Shown here piece after piece: positions 37,476-46,624 of a stretch of DNA of 64,000 nucleotides (the first letter of the stretch is position 1; the number at the start of each line of letters is the position of its first letter). Below the pieces are notes generated by a model that searched no databases, was not told where the DNA came from, and saw nothing but the letters and a program-made list of their open reading frames with translations. Source of the DNA: an uncultured Veillonellaceae bacterium (lineage in GTDB: Bacteria > Bacillota > Negativicutes > Veillonellales > Dialisteraceae); assembly GCA_927353735.1 (NCBI GenBank), contig CAKMIA010000001.1, positions 310,001-374,000 on the forward strand, written 5' to 3'. A program made the translations under genes and the position numbers.

Positions 37476-38498
37476 TCACCTGCCCAGTGCGGACAGGTCA
37501 TTGTACGTCGCAAACAGAAACAGCCCCACCAGAATGGTGATTCCGATGGTCTGAATATAATACAGGGCCCGTTCCGGCAGCTTTTTCCCCAGAATGGCTT
37601 CGCCCAGCGTCAGAAATAAAAGCCCGCCGTCCAGAAGCGGAATGGGAAACAGATTCATAATGCCCAGATTCAGGCTGAGAATGGCAATAAACAGAAGAAA
37701 TTGAACGGCTCCCACCTCCGCCACCGCACCGGCCATCCGGGCCACGCCGATCGGTCCGGACACATCGGCCGACTGGCCTGACACCACCGCGCTGAGGCCG
37801 GCAAATACGGCCTGCATCACGAATACACAGCGGTCCGCTCCGAGAAGCAGGGCCTCTCCGATACCGACAGGCCGGCTCTCCATGTATGGCGTGATGCCCA
37901 CCATGGCCCGCCCGTTCCCCTGATCCTCCGGAATCACGGAGAGCGTTTTCTCCGTACCATCCCGCTCCAGAGAAACAGATACCACATGGCTGCCTCTCTG
38001 TCCGAGAAGCTCCGCCATATCTACCCAGTGGTCGACCGGATTGCCGTCTATAGCAAGAATCCGGTCTCCTGCCTGCATCCCAGCCGTTGCCGCCGGTGAA
38101 CCGGCCATGACCGAGCCGATCACCGGCGTATTCGGAAAGGACTGTACGCCCACAGCCAGAAACAGGCCTGCAAAAATCAGAAAGGCCGACAGAATATTCA
38201 TGAGCGAGCCCGCAGATATCACAAGCAGCCTCTGCCAGACCGGCCTCTCCGTAAAGGCCCGGGGATCGGTAGACTCGCCAGGCGCCATGCCCATGATCTT
38301 ATTGAATCCGCCCAGCGGAAAAAGCCGGAGAGAATACAGGGTTTCTCCCCGGCGGCGGGCCCAGAGCTTCGGCCCGAATCCCACGGCAAATTCCTCCACC
38401 TTCATGCCGGTCAGCTTGGCTGTCAGAAAATGGCCGCCTTCATGGATCAGCACGATGAGCCCGAAAACCACGATGGGCGCCAGGATGGTCATCATCAT
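37476..38498 (-). CDS. rseP: RIP metalloprotease RseP (site-2 protease)
   Basis: A 340-residue intramembrane zinc protease that cleaves regulatory or signal-peptide remnants in the membrane. It has HEGGH in VLIHEGGHFLTAKL (HExxH), GPKLWARRRGETLYSLRLFPLGGF, one PDZ domain (about 115-180, GSPAATAGMQAGDRILAIDG) and NLFPIPLLDGG in a late helix. The ATG at 38498 overlaps the dxr stop and follows GGGGGACAGG; two further ATG codons follow directly. Confidence 0.93.
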   Translation of the reverse strand: MMMTILAPIVVFGLIVLIHEGGHFLTAKLTGMKVEEFAVGFGPKLWARRRGETLYSLRLFPLGGFNKIMGMAPGESTDPRAFTERPVWQRLLVISAGSLMNILSAFLIFAGLFLAVGVQSFPNTPVIGSVMAGSPAATAGMQAGDRILAIDGNPVDHWVDMAELLGQRGSHVVSVSLERDGTEKTLSVIPEDQGNGRAMVGITPYMESRPVGIGEALLLGADRCVFVMQAVFAGLSAVVSGQSADVSGPIGVARMAGAVAEVGAVQFLLFIAILSLNLGIMNLFPIPLLDGGLLFLTLGEAILGKKLPERALYYIQTIGITILVGLFLFATYNDLSALGR

Positions 38499-39655
38499 TT
38501 GCCTGTCCCCCGGATCGCTTCCCGCGCGGATTCTCTGGCCAGCCGGTCTGCCGCCCATACGTCATCCAGCGACCGGACTTCCTGATTATCCCAGCGGTCC
38601 AGTACATCCTCCACGATAGTAAAGATGCCCGGGAAGGAAATCTCTCCTCTCACAAAAGCTGCCACGGCCTCTTCGTCCGCTGCATTCAGCGCCGTTGTCA
38701 TGGTGCCGCCCGCTGCACCCGCCGCACGGGCCATACGCAGCGACCGGAAAACGGACTCATCCGGCATGCTCACATCGATCGCCGCCAGCCGGCTCCAGTC
38801 CACAAATTCATGAGACGGAGACGGAAGCCGCTCCGGATAGGTCAGTGCAAACTGAATGGGCAGACGCATATCCGGATTGCCAATCTGCGCTATGATGGAG
38901 CCATCCTCATATTCCACCATGGAATGGATCAGGCTCTGCGGCTGCACGACCACCTGAATCCGGTCATAGGGCACGCGGAACAGCCAGTGGGCTTCGATGA
39001 TCTCCAGCCCTTTATTAAACATGGTTGCCGAATCGATGGTGACCTTCCGTCCCATATGCCATGTGGGATGATTCAAACAATCCGCCAACGTGACCTGCTT
39101 CAGTTCCTCTGCAGATCTCCCGCGGAACGGACCGCCGGATGCCGTGAGAATGAGCCGGTGCAGCCCCTTCCGGTCCTGCCCGAGCAGGCACTGGAAAATG
39201 GCGCTGTGTTCGCTGTCGATGGGCCGGATGAGAATGCCTGCCTGATCGGCCGCCGCAGTCACCAGTGCGCCACCGGTCACCAGCGTCTCTTTATTGGCAA
39301 GCGCCAGTTCCTTTCCCTGATGGATCGCTTCCAGCGTCGGTGCCAGTCCGGCGATGCCCACCACGGCCACCACCACAAGATCCACATCGGTACGACGCAC
39401 CGCTTCCATAAGAGCCGATGCGCCAATGAGCACCTCTGCCGGCCCGTTATATCGCGCCAGAAAATCCTTACCGGCCTCCTCATCGGTAACGGCGATGCAG
39501 TGGGGATGAAATTCCTCTGCCTGTGCCAGCAGGGCCTCCACGCTCTGATGGGCTGCCAGCACCGCCGTATGGAACCGGTCTTTATGCAGCCGGATCACGT
39601 CCAGCGTCTGTGTCCCTATGGAACCGGTGGAACCGAGAACTGCAATTTCTCTCAT
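38495..39655 (-). CDS. dxr: 1-Deoxy-D-xylulose 5-phosphate reductoisomerase
   Basis: Dxr converts DXP to MEP with NADPH. The 386-residue protein starts REIAVLGSTGSIGTQTLDVI (NADPH loop), has ALANKETLVTGGALV, PIDSEHSAIFQCL, LTASGGPFRG, HPTWHMGRKVTIDSATMFNKGLE and the C-terminal helical domain. It overlaps cdsA and rseP by 4 bases on each side. Confidence 0.97.
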   Translation of the reverse strand: MREIAVLGSTGSIGTQTLDVIRLHKDRFHTAVLAAHQSVEALLAQAEEFHPHCIAVTDEEAGKDFLARYNGPAEVLIGASALMEAVRRTDVDLVVVAVVGIAGLAPTLEAIHQGKELALANKETLVTGGALVTAAADQAGILIRPIDSEHSAIFQCLLGQDRKGLHRLILTASGGPFRGRSAEELKQVTLADCLNHPTWHMGRKVTIDSATMFNKGLEIIEAHWLFRVPYDRIQVVVQPQSLIHSMVEYEDGSIIAQIGNPDMRLPIQFALTYPERLPSPSHEFVDWSRLAAIDVSMPDESVFRSLRMARAAGAAGGTMTTALNAADEEAVAAFVRGEISFPGIFTIVEDVLDRWDNQEVRSLDDVWAADRLARESAREAIRGTGK

Positions 39656-40467
39656 AAGAAACTCCTCATTGCCACAAGACCGGCCAGCATCAGCGGTGCC
39701 ACAAAGAGCAGACTGTCGAAGCGGTCCATCATGCCGCCGTGTCCAGGCAGAATGTTGCCGGAATCCTTGATATCACATACGCGTTTTATATAAGATTCAA
39801 ACAGGTCCCCCAGCGGCGCTGCAATGGCCACCAGAACTCCCAGGAAAAAGGCCGGGAGAAGAGCGAAGTCAAAATAGGCCGCATAGGCGAGACACAGAGC
39901 CACACAGCCCACCGCGCCGCCGGCCAGCCCTTCCATCGTCTTGTTCGGACTGATATGAGGCGCCATTTTATGCCGCCCCAGATTCTTGCCCACTGCATAG
40001 GCAAAGGTATCGCTGGACCACGTGCCGATCAGGGCAAACCACAGAAGAAAGATCCCGCCGTGGATCGAGGCCGCGCCCGCTGCAAGCAGATCATCTCCGC
40101 CGCGGAGATAAAGGAAGGAGCCGAAGCCCACGCCGAAATAAACGGCTCCCACGACCGTGGAAAACAGCGCCCAGATATCGGATTTCTGGATCACCAGTAT
40201 CAGGAACATCAGCACCACGAAGCAGCACAGCACCGCCGCTGCAAAAAGAGGCAGCGAAGAAGAAGCGGCTGCTCCGATCATGACGGCGATGGCCGTCAGC
40301 GCGGGGCCTGTATACACATGGGTGATCTTCTTCATCATGCGGGCATACTCCATCCATGCGAGTCCTGCCACGACAAAAATGGCCGCAGTCAGAGGAAGGC
40401 CGCCTGCCGTCACCAGCAGGATGACAGCGGCGATCCCCACAATGGCGGTCAGTATCCGTGCTTTCAT
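39652..40467 (-). CDS. cdsA: Phosphatidate cytidylyltransferase
   Basis: CdsA makes CDP-diacylglycerol from phosphatidate and CTP in the inner membrane. The 271-residue protein has about eight hydrophobic segments and the signature SDTFAYAVGKNLGRHKMAPHISPNKTMEG with the conserved KRVCDIKDSGNILPGHGGMMDRFDS near the end. Four-base overlaps with uppS and dxr show tight coupling. Confidence 0.96.
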   Translation of the reverse strand: MKARILTAIVGIAAVILLVTAGGLPLTAAIFVVAGLAWMEYARMMKKITHVYTGPALTAIAVMIGAAASSSLPLFAAAVLCCFVVLMFLILVIQKSDIWALFSTVVGAVYFGVGFGSFLYLRGGDDLLAAGAASIHGGIFLLWFALIGTWSSDTFAYAVGKNLGRHKMAPHISPNKTMEGLAGGAVGCVALCLAYAAYFDFALLPAFFLGVLVAIAAPLGDLFESYIKRVCDIKDSGNILPGHGGMMDRFDSLLFVAPLMLAGLVAMRSFL

Positions 40468-41192
40468 TGTTCCGTCCCTTCATTGAGGCCGCCAAACCGG
40501 CGGTCTCTGTGACAAAACCAGTCCACTGCCTTATGCAGCTCTTCCACCGTGAAATCAGGCCAGAGGACCGGAGTGAAGTACAGCTCGCTGTACGAGGCCT
40601 GCCACAGCAGAAAATTGGAAATCCGGGACTCGCCGCCTGTACGGATCAGCAGATCCACATCCGCTGCATCACTCGGATACAGTCCTGCCTGTACCGTTTC
40701 CTCCGTGATGTCCTCCGGGGCCAGTTCGCCCGCTCTGACCTTTTCCGCCAGCTGACGTACGGCGTGAACGATTTCATTGCGGCCGCCGTAATTGATGGCC
40801 ACATTCAGGATCAGTCCCGTATTGTCCTTTGTATCCGCCTCACAGGCTTCGATTTCCTTCCGGAGTCCTTCAGACAGCCGTTCCTTTTCCCCCACTACGT
40901 GAAGCTGTACACCGTCTTTCATGAGGTCCCGGAGCTGCCGCAGCAGATAGTCCTTGAAAAGCTCCATCAGGAAATTCACTTCCGGCTGGGGCCGCTTCCA
41001 GTTCTCCGTGGAAAAGGCATACAGCGTAAGTCTTTCGATCCCCATATGCCCGGCTTCCCGGACGATCGTTTTTACATTTTCAGCGCCGGCCTGATGACCG
41101 AAGGTCCGCTCCCGGCCCTGTCGTTCCGCCCAGCGCCCGTTTCCGTCAAGAATGATCGCCACATGTCTGGGGTACTTTTTCTCTTCCGCCAA
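40464..41192 (-). CDS. uppS: Isoprenyl transferase (undecaprenyl diphosphate synthase)
   Basis: UppS adds eight isoprene units in cis to farnesyl diphosphate to make the lipid carrier of cell-wall synthesis. It has HVAIILDGNGRWAERQG, GAENVKTIVREAGHMGI, LTLYAFSTENWKRP and IRTGGESRISNFLLWQASYSELYF. I prefer a TTG start at 41192, because GGGGAGG lies 6 bases upstream and the protein then begins about 10 residues before the first conserved motif, as usual; an ATG at 41246 has no good ribosome site. Either way its start lies inside the 3' end of the small gene upstream. Confidence 0.93.
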   Translation of the reverse strand: MAEEKKYPRHVAIILDGNGRWAERQGRERTFGHQAGAENVKTIVREAGHMGIERLTLYAFSTENWKRPQPEVNFLMELFKDYLLRQLRDLMKDGVQLHVVGEKERLSEGLRKEIEACEADTKDNTGLILNVAINYGGRNEIVHAVRQLAEKVRAGELAPEDITEETVQAGLYPSDAADVDLLIRTGGESRISNFLLWQASYSELYFTPVLWPDFTVEELHKAVDWFCHRDRRFGGLNEGTEQ

Positions 41193-41427
41193 TCTGATCC
41201 TCCCCGCCGCAGCATTCCTTAAGAGCGGCGGCGACTTCCTCACCATAAGCCATGCGCGGCAGAATCACCGCGTCCGGCCCGATACGCACCAAATACAGGG
41301 AATTTTCTTCCAATGCATAATGACGGCCCCGGGTGACGGAGACCGTCCCGTCGGGGAACGCCTCCGCCAGCTTGAGCCGTACATTTTCATCAAAAGGCAT
41401 GCCTGGAAACAGAGCCTCTTCACTCAT
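41146..41427 (-). CDS. Hypothetical small protein between frr and uppS
   Basis: A 93-residue protein I do not recognise. Its ATG overlaps the frr TGA (ATGA arrangement) and its 3' end overlaps uppS by 47 bases, so it is embedded in the operon in a way that suggests real, coupled translation. The sequence is soluble-looking, with FPDGTVSVTRGRHYALEENSLYLVRIGPDAVILPRM forming alternating hydrophobic residues compatible with a small beta-sheet (shown here only in part), two adjacent Cys (ECCGGE), and no signal peptide. No function is proposed. Confidence 0.6.
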   Translation of the reverse strand: MSEEALFPGMPFDENVRLKLAEAFPDGTVSVTRGRHYALEENSLYLVRIGPDAVILPRMAYGEEVAAALKECCGGEDQIGGREKVPQTCGDHS

Positions 41428-41981
41428 ACCGACATGATCTCTTTGATCTTTTTATCCGTGACCGCTTCCACTTCCTTGATTTTCTGATCGGTCAGCTTCT
41501 GGATCTTGTCTTCCATTTCCTTGATGACATCTTTGGAAACTTCGCTCTTTTTGCCTTCCTTTTTCAGGAAATCATTGCCGTCGCGGCGGATATTGCGGAT
41601 GGCCACCTTGCCTTCCTCCGCCTTCTTATTGACCACCTTGCACAGGTCCTTGCGCCGCTCTTCCGTGAGCTGCGGGATGGACATGCGGATCAGGTTGCCG
41701 TCATTCATCGGCACAAGTCCCAGATCAGACTGCAGAATGGCCTTTTCAATGTCCTTCAGCAGACTGCGGTCCCAGGGCTGCACCACCAGCATGCGCGCTT
41801 CCGGAACGGAAACGGTAGCCACCTGCGTGACCGGCGTCGGCGTGCCGTAGTATTCCACACGCACCCGGTCGAGAAGGCTGGCCGTTGCCTGTCCGGTCCG
41901 GACAGAGGCATATTCCGCCTTCAGAGACTGGATGGATTTATCCATTTTTTCCGTCAGTTTTTTCAGTTCTTCTTCGTACAT
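41424..41981 (-). CDS. frr: Ribosome recycling factor
   Basis: RRF splits post-termination ribosomes with EF-G. The 185-residue protein shows the typical KMDKSIQSLKAEYASVRTG, LLDRVRVEYYGTPTPVTQVA, PWDRSLLKDIEKAI, IRMSIPQLTEERRKDL and KVAIRNIRRDGND. It is 3 bases downstream of pyrH, the usual order in bacteria. Confidence 0.97.
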   Translation of the reverse strand: MYEEELKKLTEKMDKSIQSLKAEYASVRTGQATASLLDRVRVEYYGTPTPVTQVATVSVPEARMLVVQPWDRSLLKDIEKAILQSDLGLVPMNDGNLIRMSIPQLTEERRKDLCKVVNKKAEEGKVAIRNIRRDGNDFLKKEGKKSEVSKDVIKEMEDKIQKLTDQKIKEVEAVTDKKIKEIMSV

Positions 41982-41984
41982 GAT

Positions 41985-42722
<738 letters not shown>

Positions 42723-42757
42723 TCACTCAGTACCAGCCGGCACCGCCTGTTTCTTTC

Positions 42758-42786
42758 ATCATAACCGAGTCCCGATGGAGATTCAA
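42758..42786 (-). promoter_or_regulatory. Promoter of the pyrH-frr-uppS-cdsA-dxr-rseP-ispG operon
   Basis: TTGAAT (42781-42786), 17-base spacer, TATGAT (42758-42763) on the minus strand, about 45 bases before the pyrH ATG. Confidence 0.8.
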
Positions 42787-42808
42787 GATTTCCCGTCAGG
42801 CACTGCCC

Positions 42809-42844
42809 AAAAAATAAGAGAACACAAAACTGTGTCCTCTTATT
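42809..42844 (-). terminator. Terminator of rpsB-tsf
   Basis: Hairpin AATAAGAGGACACA/TGTGTTCTCTTATT (one G-T pair) with loop GTTT, followed by TTTT, about 100 bases after tsf. The intervening 42845-42945 shows no gene. Confidence 0.88.
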
Positions 42845-42945
42845 CCGGAAAATACCGAATCAGCCAGGCCCCGGCAGGGCGGGACATAGCTGCCTCGCCG
42901 GGCCTTCCGGGCCGATTGTGAAGTTCCCTGCCTGCAAAGGCAAAA

Positions 42946-43827
42946 TTATTTATTGATCTGCTTCTGGATCTCTTCCACGAAGTTTTCCTGCTTCTTTTCG
43001 ATGCCTTCACCGAGCTGGAAGCGGGCAAAGCGAGCCACTTCAGCGCCCTTGGATTTCAGCAGTTTGGTGATCGTCAGATCGCCGTCTTTGATGAATTCCT
43101 GATCGAGCAGGCAGACTTCCTTGTAGTATTTGTTGATGCGGCCGATAACCATCTTTTCAATGATTTTTTCCGGCTTGCCTTCGTTGCGGGCCTGTTCGGA
43201 GAGAACGGTCTTTTCATGTTCCAGTTCTGCTGCCGGTACCTGATCACGGTTCAGGTAGGACGGGTTGGCTGCTGCGACCTGCATAGCCACGTCCTTGCCC
43301 AGTTCTGCGTCTCCACCCTTCATGTCCACGAGAACGCCGATCTTGCCGCCGCCATGGATATAGCTGTATACCTGGCCTTCTGCGCTTTCAAAGCGTTCGA
43401 AGCGGCGTACGGAAATGTTTTCGCCGATCTTTGCAACGGCTTCGGTTACGAGATCTTTTACAGTCTTGCCATCCATTTCGGAAGCAAGGAGTGCGTCCAC
43501 ATCTGCCGGTGCTGCCACAGCGACCTGCTTGGCAATGGATTTTGCCAGAGTCTGGAAGCCTTCATTGTGGCCTACGAAGTCCGTTTCGCAGTTGACTTCC
43601 ACGATGACGCCGACTTTGCCGTCTTCAGAAACATAGGATACAACGGCACCTTCCGCCGCAATGCGTCCTGCTTTCTTTGCTGCCTGAGACAGACCTTTTT
43701 CACGAAGGATATCTACGGCCTTTGCCATATCTCCGTCTGCTTCAGTGAGAGCTTTTTTGCAGTCCATCATTCCTGCGCCGGTGGACGTACGCAGTTCCTT
43801 TACCATGCTTGCAGTGATTGCTGCCAT
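42946..43827 (-). CDS. tsf: Elongation factor Ts
   Basis: EF-Ts exchanges GDP for GTP on EF-Tu. The 293-residue protein starts MAAITASMVKELRTSTGAGMMDCKKAL (in part), contains VEVNCETDFVGHNEGF and ends in the coiled region and C-terminal module KNG-type IEKKQENFVEEIQKQINK. Start at 43827 is set by AGGAGGTCATAGC. It follows rpsB after 127 bases without a terminator, as in most bacteria. Confidence 0.97.
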   Translation of the reverse strand: MAAITASMVKELRTSTGAGMMDCKKALTEADGDMAKAVDILREKGLSQAAKKAGRIAAEGAVVSYVSEDGKVGVIVEVNCETDFVGHNEGFQTLAKSIAKQVAVAAPADVDALLASEMDGKTVKDLVTEAVAKIGENISVRRFERFESAEGQVYSYIHGGGKIGVLVDMKGGDAELGKDVAMQVAAANPSYLNRDQVPAAELEHEKTVLSEQARNEGKPEKIIEKMVIGRINKYYKEVCLLDQEFIKDGDLTITKLLKSKGAEVARFARFQLGEGIEKKQENFVEEIQKQINK

Positions 43828-43954
43828 GCTATGACCTCCTGTTGTATAATCGGGATTCCCACATAAAATTAGAAATCCTGCCGCTGCCGTATTGCGCGGC
43901 GGCACCAGAATTCCTAATCTTACGCTTCTGATCCCATCAAAATGATTTCAGAAA

Positions 43955-44707
43955 TTATTCTTTTTCTTCTGCAGCGGTTTCTTCTGCTTCTTCAGCAGCA
44001 GCTTCTGCCGTTTCTTCTTCCTGCTGGCCCTGACGTCCTTCCAGAACAGCGTCTGCCATCTTGCTGGTGAGCAGCTTTACGGCGCGGATAGCGTCGTCGT
44101 TGGCCGGGATCGGATAGTCAATCAGGTCAGGATCGCAGTTGGTGTCAACCGTAGCGATAACCGGGATGTGAAGTTTGCGTGCTTCAGATACCGCGATTTC
44201 TTCTTTCTTGGAGTCGATGATGAAGATAGCGCCCGGAAGTTTCTTCATGTCTTTGATGCCGCCGAGGTTCTTTTCCAGTTTTTCCAGTTCACGCTGCATC
44301 AGAATGACTTCCTTCTTCGTGTACTGGGACGTGGTGCCGTCAGCGAACATGGCTTCCAGTTCTTTCAGACGGGCGATACGGGTCTGAATGGTGCGGAAGT
44401 TGGTGAGCATGCCGCCCAGCCAGCGTTCATTTACATAGAACATGTTGCAGCGGAGAGCTTCTTCCTTAATGGAATTCTGAGCCTGCTTCTTCGTGCCTAC
44501 GAAGAGGATCGGCTGTCCGTTGGCTGCAACTTCACGCAGGAACGCATACGCTTCTTCTACTTTCTTTACCGTCTTCTGCAGGTCGATGATATAGATGCCG
44601 TTCCGTTCCGTGAAGATGAACCGTGCCATCTTCGGATTCCAGCGGCGGGTCTGATGACCGAAATGAACGCCTGCTTCGAGTAACTGTTTCATGGATACAA
44701 CTGCCAT
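43955..44707 (-). CDS. rpsB: Ribosomal protein uS2
   Basis: A 250-residue S2 with [45 protein letters not shown], and [25 protein letters not shown]. The last 30 residues form an acidic Glu/Ala tail (after VLEGRQGQQ), longer than in E. coli and low in complexity. AGGAGGTAAAAGTT precedes the ATG. The leader of about 118 bases from the promoter at 44832-44860 is long enough for S2 autoregulation, known in other bacteria, though no consensus structure was verified here. Confidence 0.97.
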   Translation of the reverse strand: MAVVSMKQLLEAGVHFGHQTRRWNPKMARFIFTERNGIYIIDLQKTVKKVEEAYAFLREVAANGQPILFVGTKKQAQNSIKEEALRCNMFYVNERWLGGMLTNFRTIQTRIARLKELEAMFADGTTSQYTKKEVILMQRELEKLEKNLGGIKDMKKLPGAIFIIDSKKEEIAVSEARKLHIPVIATVDTNCDPDLIDYPIPANDDAIRAVKLLTSKMADAVLEGRQGQQEEETAEAAAEEAEETAAEEKE

Positions 44708-44831
44708 AACTTTTACCTCCTGTTATTTTCCTCTGCCGGCTTCCTCTCCCGCAGCCACCGTGTCAATGAGAAAAATTTTTGACTCCGGCACAGATGCGAA
44801 ATCCATCCGACATGTGTACTCATGCCTTCAC

Positions 44832-44860
44832 ATTGTATCAAAGGCAGACCGGGAACGCAA
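44832..44860 (-). promoter_or_regulatory. Promoter of rpsB-tsf
   Basis: TTGCGT (44855-44860), 17-base spacer, TACAAT (44832-44837) with a TGA extension on the minus strand. Confidence 0.85.
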
Positions 44861-44897
44861 GATGGAATTTTCTCTTTCTCCCTTCCGCGGTCCGTGC

Positions 44898-44903
44898 TAT
44901 GAT
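44898..44903 (+). promoter_or_regulatory. Extended -10 promoter of the acyltransferase gene
   Basis: TGCTATGAT on the plus strand with the -10 core at 44898-44903; the -35 region is TTTCTC and poor. It is divergent from the rpsB promoter, with about 40 bases between the two. Confidence 0.5.
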
Positions 44904-44954
44904 AGGAACCATCGGAAAAAGTTGTATTTTATACATCGGAAAGGATCGATTCTC

Positions 44955-46055
44955 TTGTCTTCCCAGCATACAGACGGCAGACCGGCGAAGAGCAAAAAAA
45001 TTCACATTGAATTTCTCCGCATCCTCTGCATATGGCTCGTCATGTTCACCCATTCCTCCACGTCCGGATTTTCTCTGTATCTTGCGCAGCAGACCTCCCC
45101 GTGGTTTCCGCTGTATCTTCTGGTGCCCTTCTGGATCAAGACTGCCGTTCCCATTTTCTTCATGGTGTCCGGCGCGCTGCTGCTCGGTAAGGACGAGCCG
45201 ATTTCCGTGATCTTCCGAAAGCGCATCAGCCGCTTCGTGCAGGTGATCCTCGTTTTCTCCCTGATCAATTATATCTTTTTCTACGCCGTGCCGGAGCATC
45301 ATTTCAGCCTGCTCCGGTATCTCTCCATCACCTACACCTCCAATATGGCGACGGCGTATTATTTCCTGTATATTTACGTTTCCTTTCTGCTTATGCTCCC
45401 CTTATGGCGGGCCATGGTGCGCAGCCTCACCAATACGCACTATCTGTACCTCATCGGGCTGAATCTTTTCTTTGTGGGATTCATTCCTGTCTTCTCCTTT
45501 CTTCTGTTCCACGGGCAGGCGGAAATGAACGGATTCCTGAACCCGCTGCTGGCCATCAGCGAGCCGAGCTTTTATTTCATCATCGGCTACTGGATGGAAA
45601 ATGTGCTTCCCGACAGCTGGATCACCAAACGGAACCTGTGTCGCCTCGGCCTCGCCGCAGCAGCCGGCACCGTCATCGCCGCAGTGATGACCTGGTTCTA
45701 CGGCTATACCGCAGGCGGACTGACCGAAGCCATTTCCCAGCGCTTCTACGATTCTTTCCTCTTCCTGAATACGGCCCTCCTGTACTGCTTCTGCCGCTAC
45801 TGGTTCCGCCGGCATGAGGTGTCCGATACGTGGAAGCGCCGCCTCATCTTTCTCGGCGGGCTCTCCTTCGGCGTCATGCTCTTCGAGGAGATCACCCGCG
45901 CCGTCACGCACCGGCTGCTCACGCAGGTGCTCCTTGTGCATGTCCCGGGATTCCCGTTTCTGGATGCCGTGGTATGGATCACCACCGCCTTCGCTCTGGG
46001 AGCGGTGATGACGTGGCTCATCAAAAAAATTCCTTACTTCCAAAAATTGATCTGA
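44955..46055 (+). CDS. Membrane acyltransferase, acyltransferase-3 family
   Basis: A protein of about 366 residues with some ten membrane segments. KKIHIEFLRILCIWLVMFTHS carries the family's N-terminal Arg/His pattern (shown one residue over the usual core), followed by PIFFMVSGALLLG. These enzymes O-acetylate sugars of surface polysaccharides or peptidoglycan in the membrane. The likely start is a TTG at 44955, with GGAAAGGA upstream and the promoter at 44898; the open frame continues further upstream across the rpsB promoter, which is not plausible coding. The gene is alone on the plus strand, so its substrate cannot be inferred. Confidence 0.8.
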   Translation: MSSQHTDGRPAKSKKIHIEFLRILCIWLVMFTHSSTSGFSLYLAQQTSPWFPLYLLVPFWIKTAVPIFFMVSGALLLGKDEPISVIFRKRISRFVQVILVFSLINYIFFYAVPEHHFSLLRYLSITYTSNMATAYYFLYIYVSFLLMLPLWRAMVRSLTNTHYLYLIGLNLFFVGFIPVFSFLLFHGQAEMNGFLNPLLAISEPSFYFIIGYWMENVLPDSWITKRNLCRLGLAAAAGTVIAAVMTWFYGYTAGGLTEAISQRFYDSFLFLNTALLYCFCRYWFRRHEVSDTWKRRLIFLGGLSFGVMLFEEITRAVTHRLLTQVLLVHVPGFPFLDAVVWITTAFALGAVMTWLIKKIPYFQKLI

Positions 46056-46061
46056 CCACAC

Positions 46062-46096
46062 AAAAAGAGGATGCCCCTTCAGACATCCTCTTTTAT
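46062..46096. terminator. Bidirectional terminator after the acyltransferase gene
   Basis: Hairpin AAAAGAGGATG/CATCCTCTTTT with a 10-base loop, between the stop at 46055 on the plus strand and the stop at 46104 on the minus strand. Confidence 0.92.
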
Positions 46097-46103
46097 TCTG
46101 CTG

Positions 46104-46610
46104 TTAAAAGGAAAATAATGACCGGAAAAATTCCAGGACATTGTCCCACCAGCGGCCGAGCATTTCGCTGAAGCTCTCCGGTTCCGGCTCATTGCCCTCT
46201 TCCCCGTCACTGGCCGCTGCACTGTTGTGTCCGCTGAACCAGAGCCAGGGCCACAGCGAAAAGCCGTTGAAAAATCCGCCGATCCCGCCGCCGGTAAAGC
46301 GATTCTGTACCGCCGGATTCTGTGCCTGTCCGGCGGTATTCCCGGCCGTTCCTGCCGTGGTATTTTCCTTCCCGGCATTCCGCCGGCCATAGTCCTTCGG
46401 ATCAATGCCCTGATCGATGGACTGCGAGGACTGACGCCCGGCAGACCGGTCCGTCTGCTGGGACGGCCGTGCCGGTGCCGTTCGGGTAATGGACGGGCTC
46501 CCGCCCACACGGCCGCCGCCCCGTCCGCCTCTGGCTGCCAGCACAGGGCTGGCCATGGCCGTCAGCGCTGCGGCCAGACAGAAAGCGGCCGCTATCTTTT
46601 TGCTGTTCAT
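46104..46610 (-). CDS. Secreted Gly/Ser/Thr-rich protein of unknown function
   Basis: A 168-residue protein with a clear signal peptide (MNSKKIAAAFCLAAALTAM, then ASPVLA cleavage), followed by a Gly/Arg-rich stretch (RGGRGGGRVGG), a low-complexity Ser/Thr/Gln/Asn linker, an aromatic Gly-rich patch (GGGIGGFFNGFSLWPWLWF) and an acidic, amphipathic C-terminus ending FFRSLFSF. Translation starts at 46610 behind GGAGG, 14 bases after the upstream secreted protein gene. I do not recognise the family. The hydrophobic patch and terminal Phe could mean membrane or outer-membrane association, but this is speculation. Confidence 0.65.
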   Translation of the reverse strand: MNSKKIAAAFCLAAALTAMASPVLAARGGRGGGRVGGSPSITRTAPARPSQQTDRSAGRQSSQSIDQGIDPKDYGRRNAGKENTTAGTAGNTAGQAQNPAVQNRFTGGGIGGFFNGFSLWPWLWFSGHNSAAASDGEEGNEPEPESFSEMLGRWWDNVLEFFRSLFSF

Positions 46611-46624
46611 CTGTACCTCCTGTT

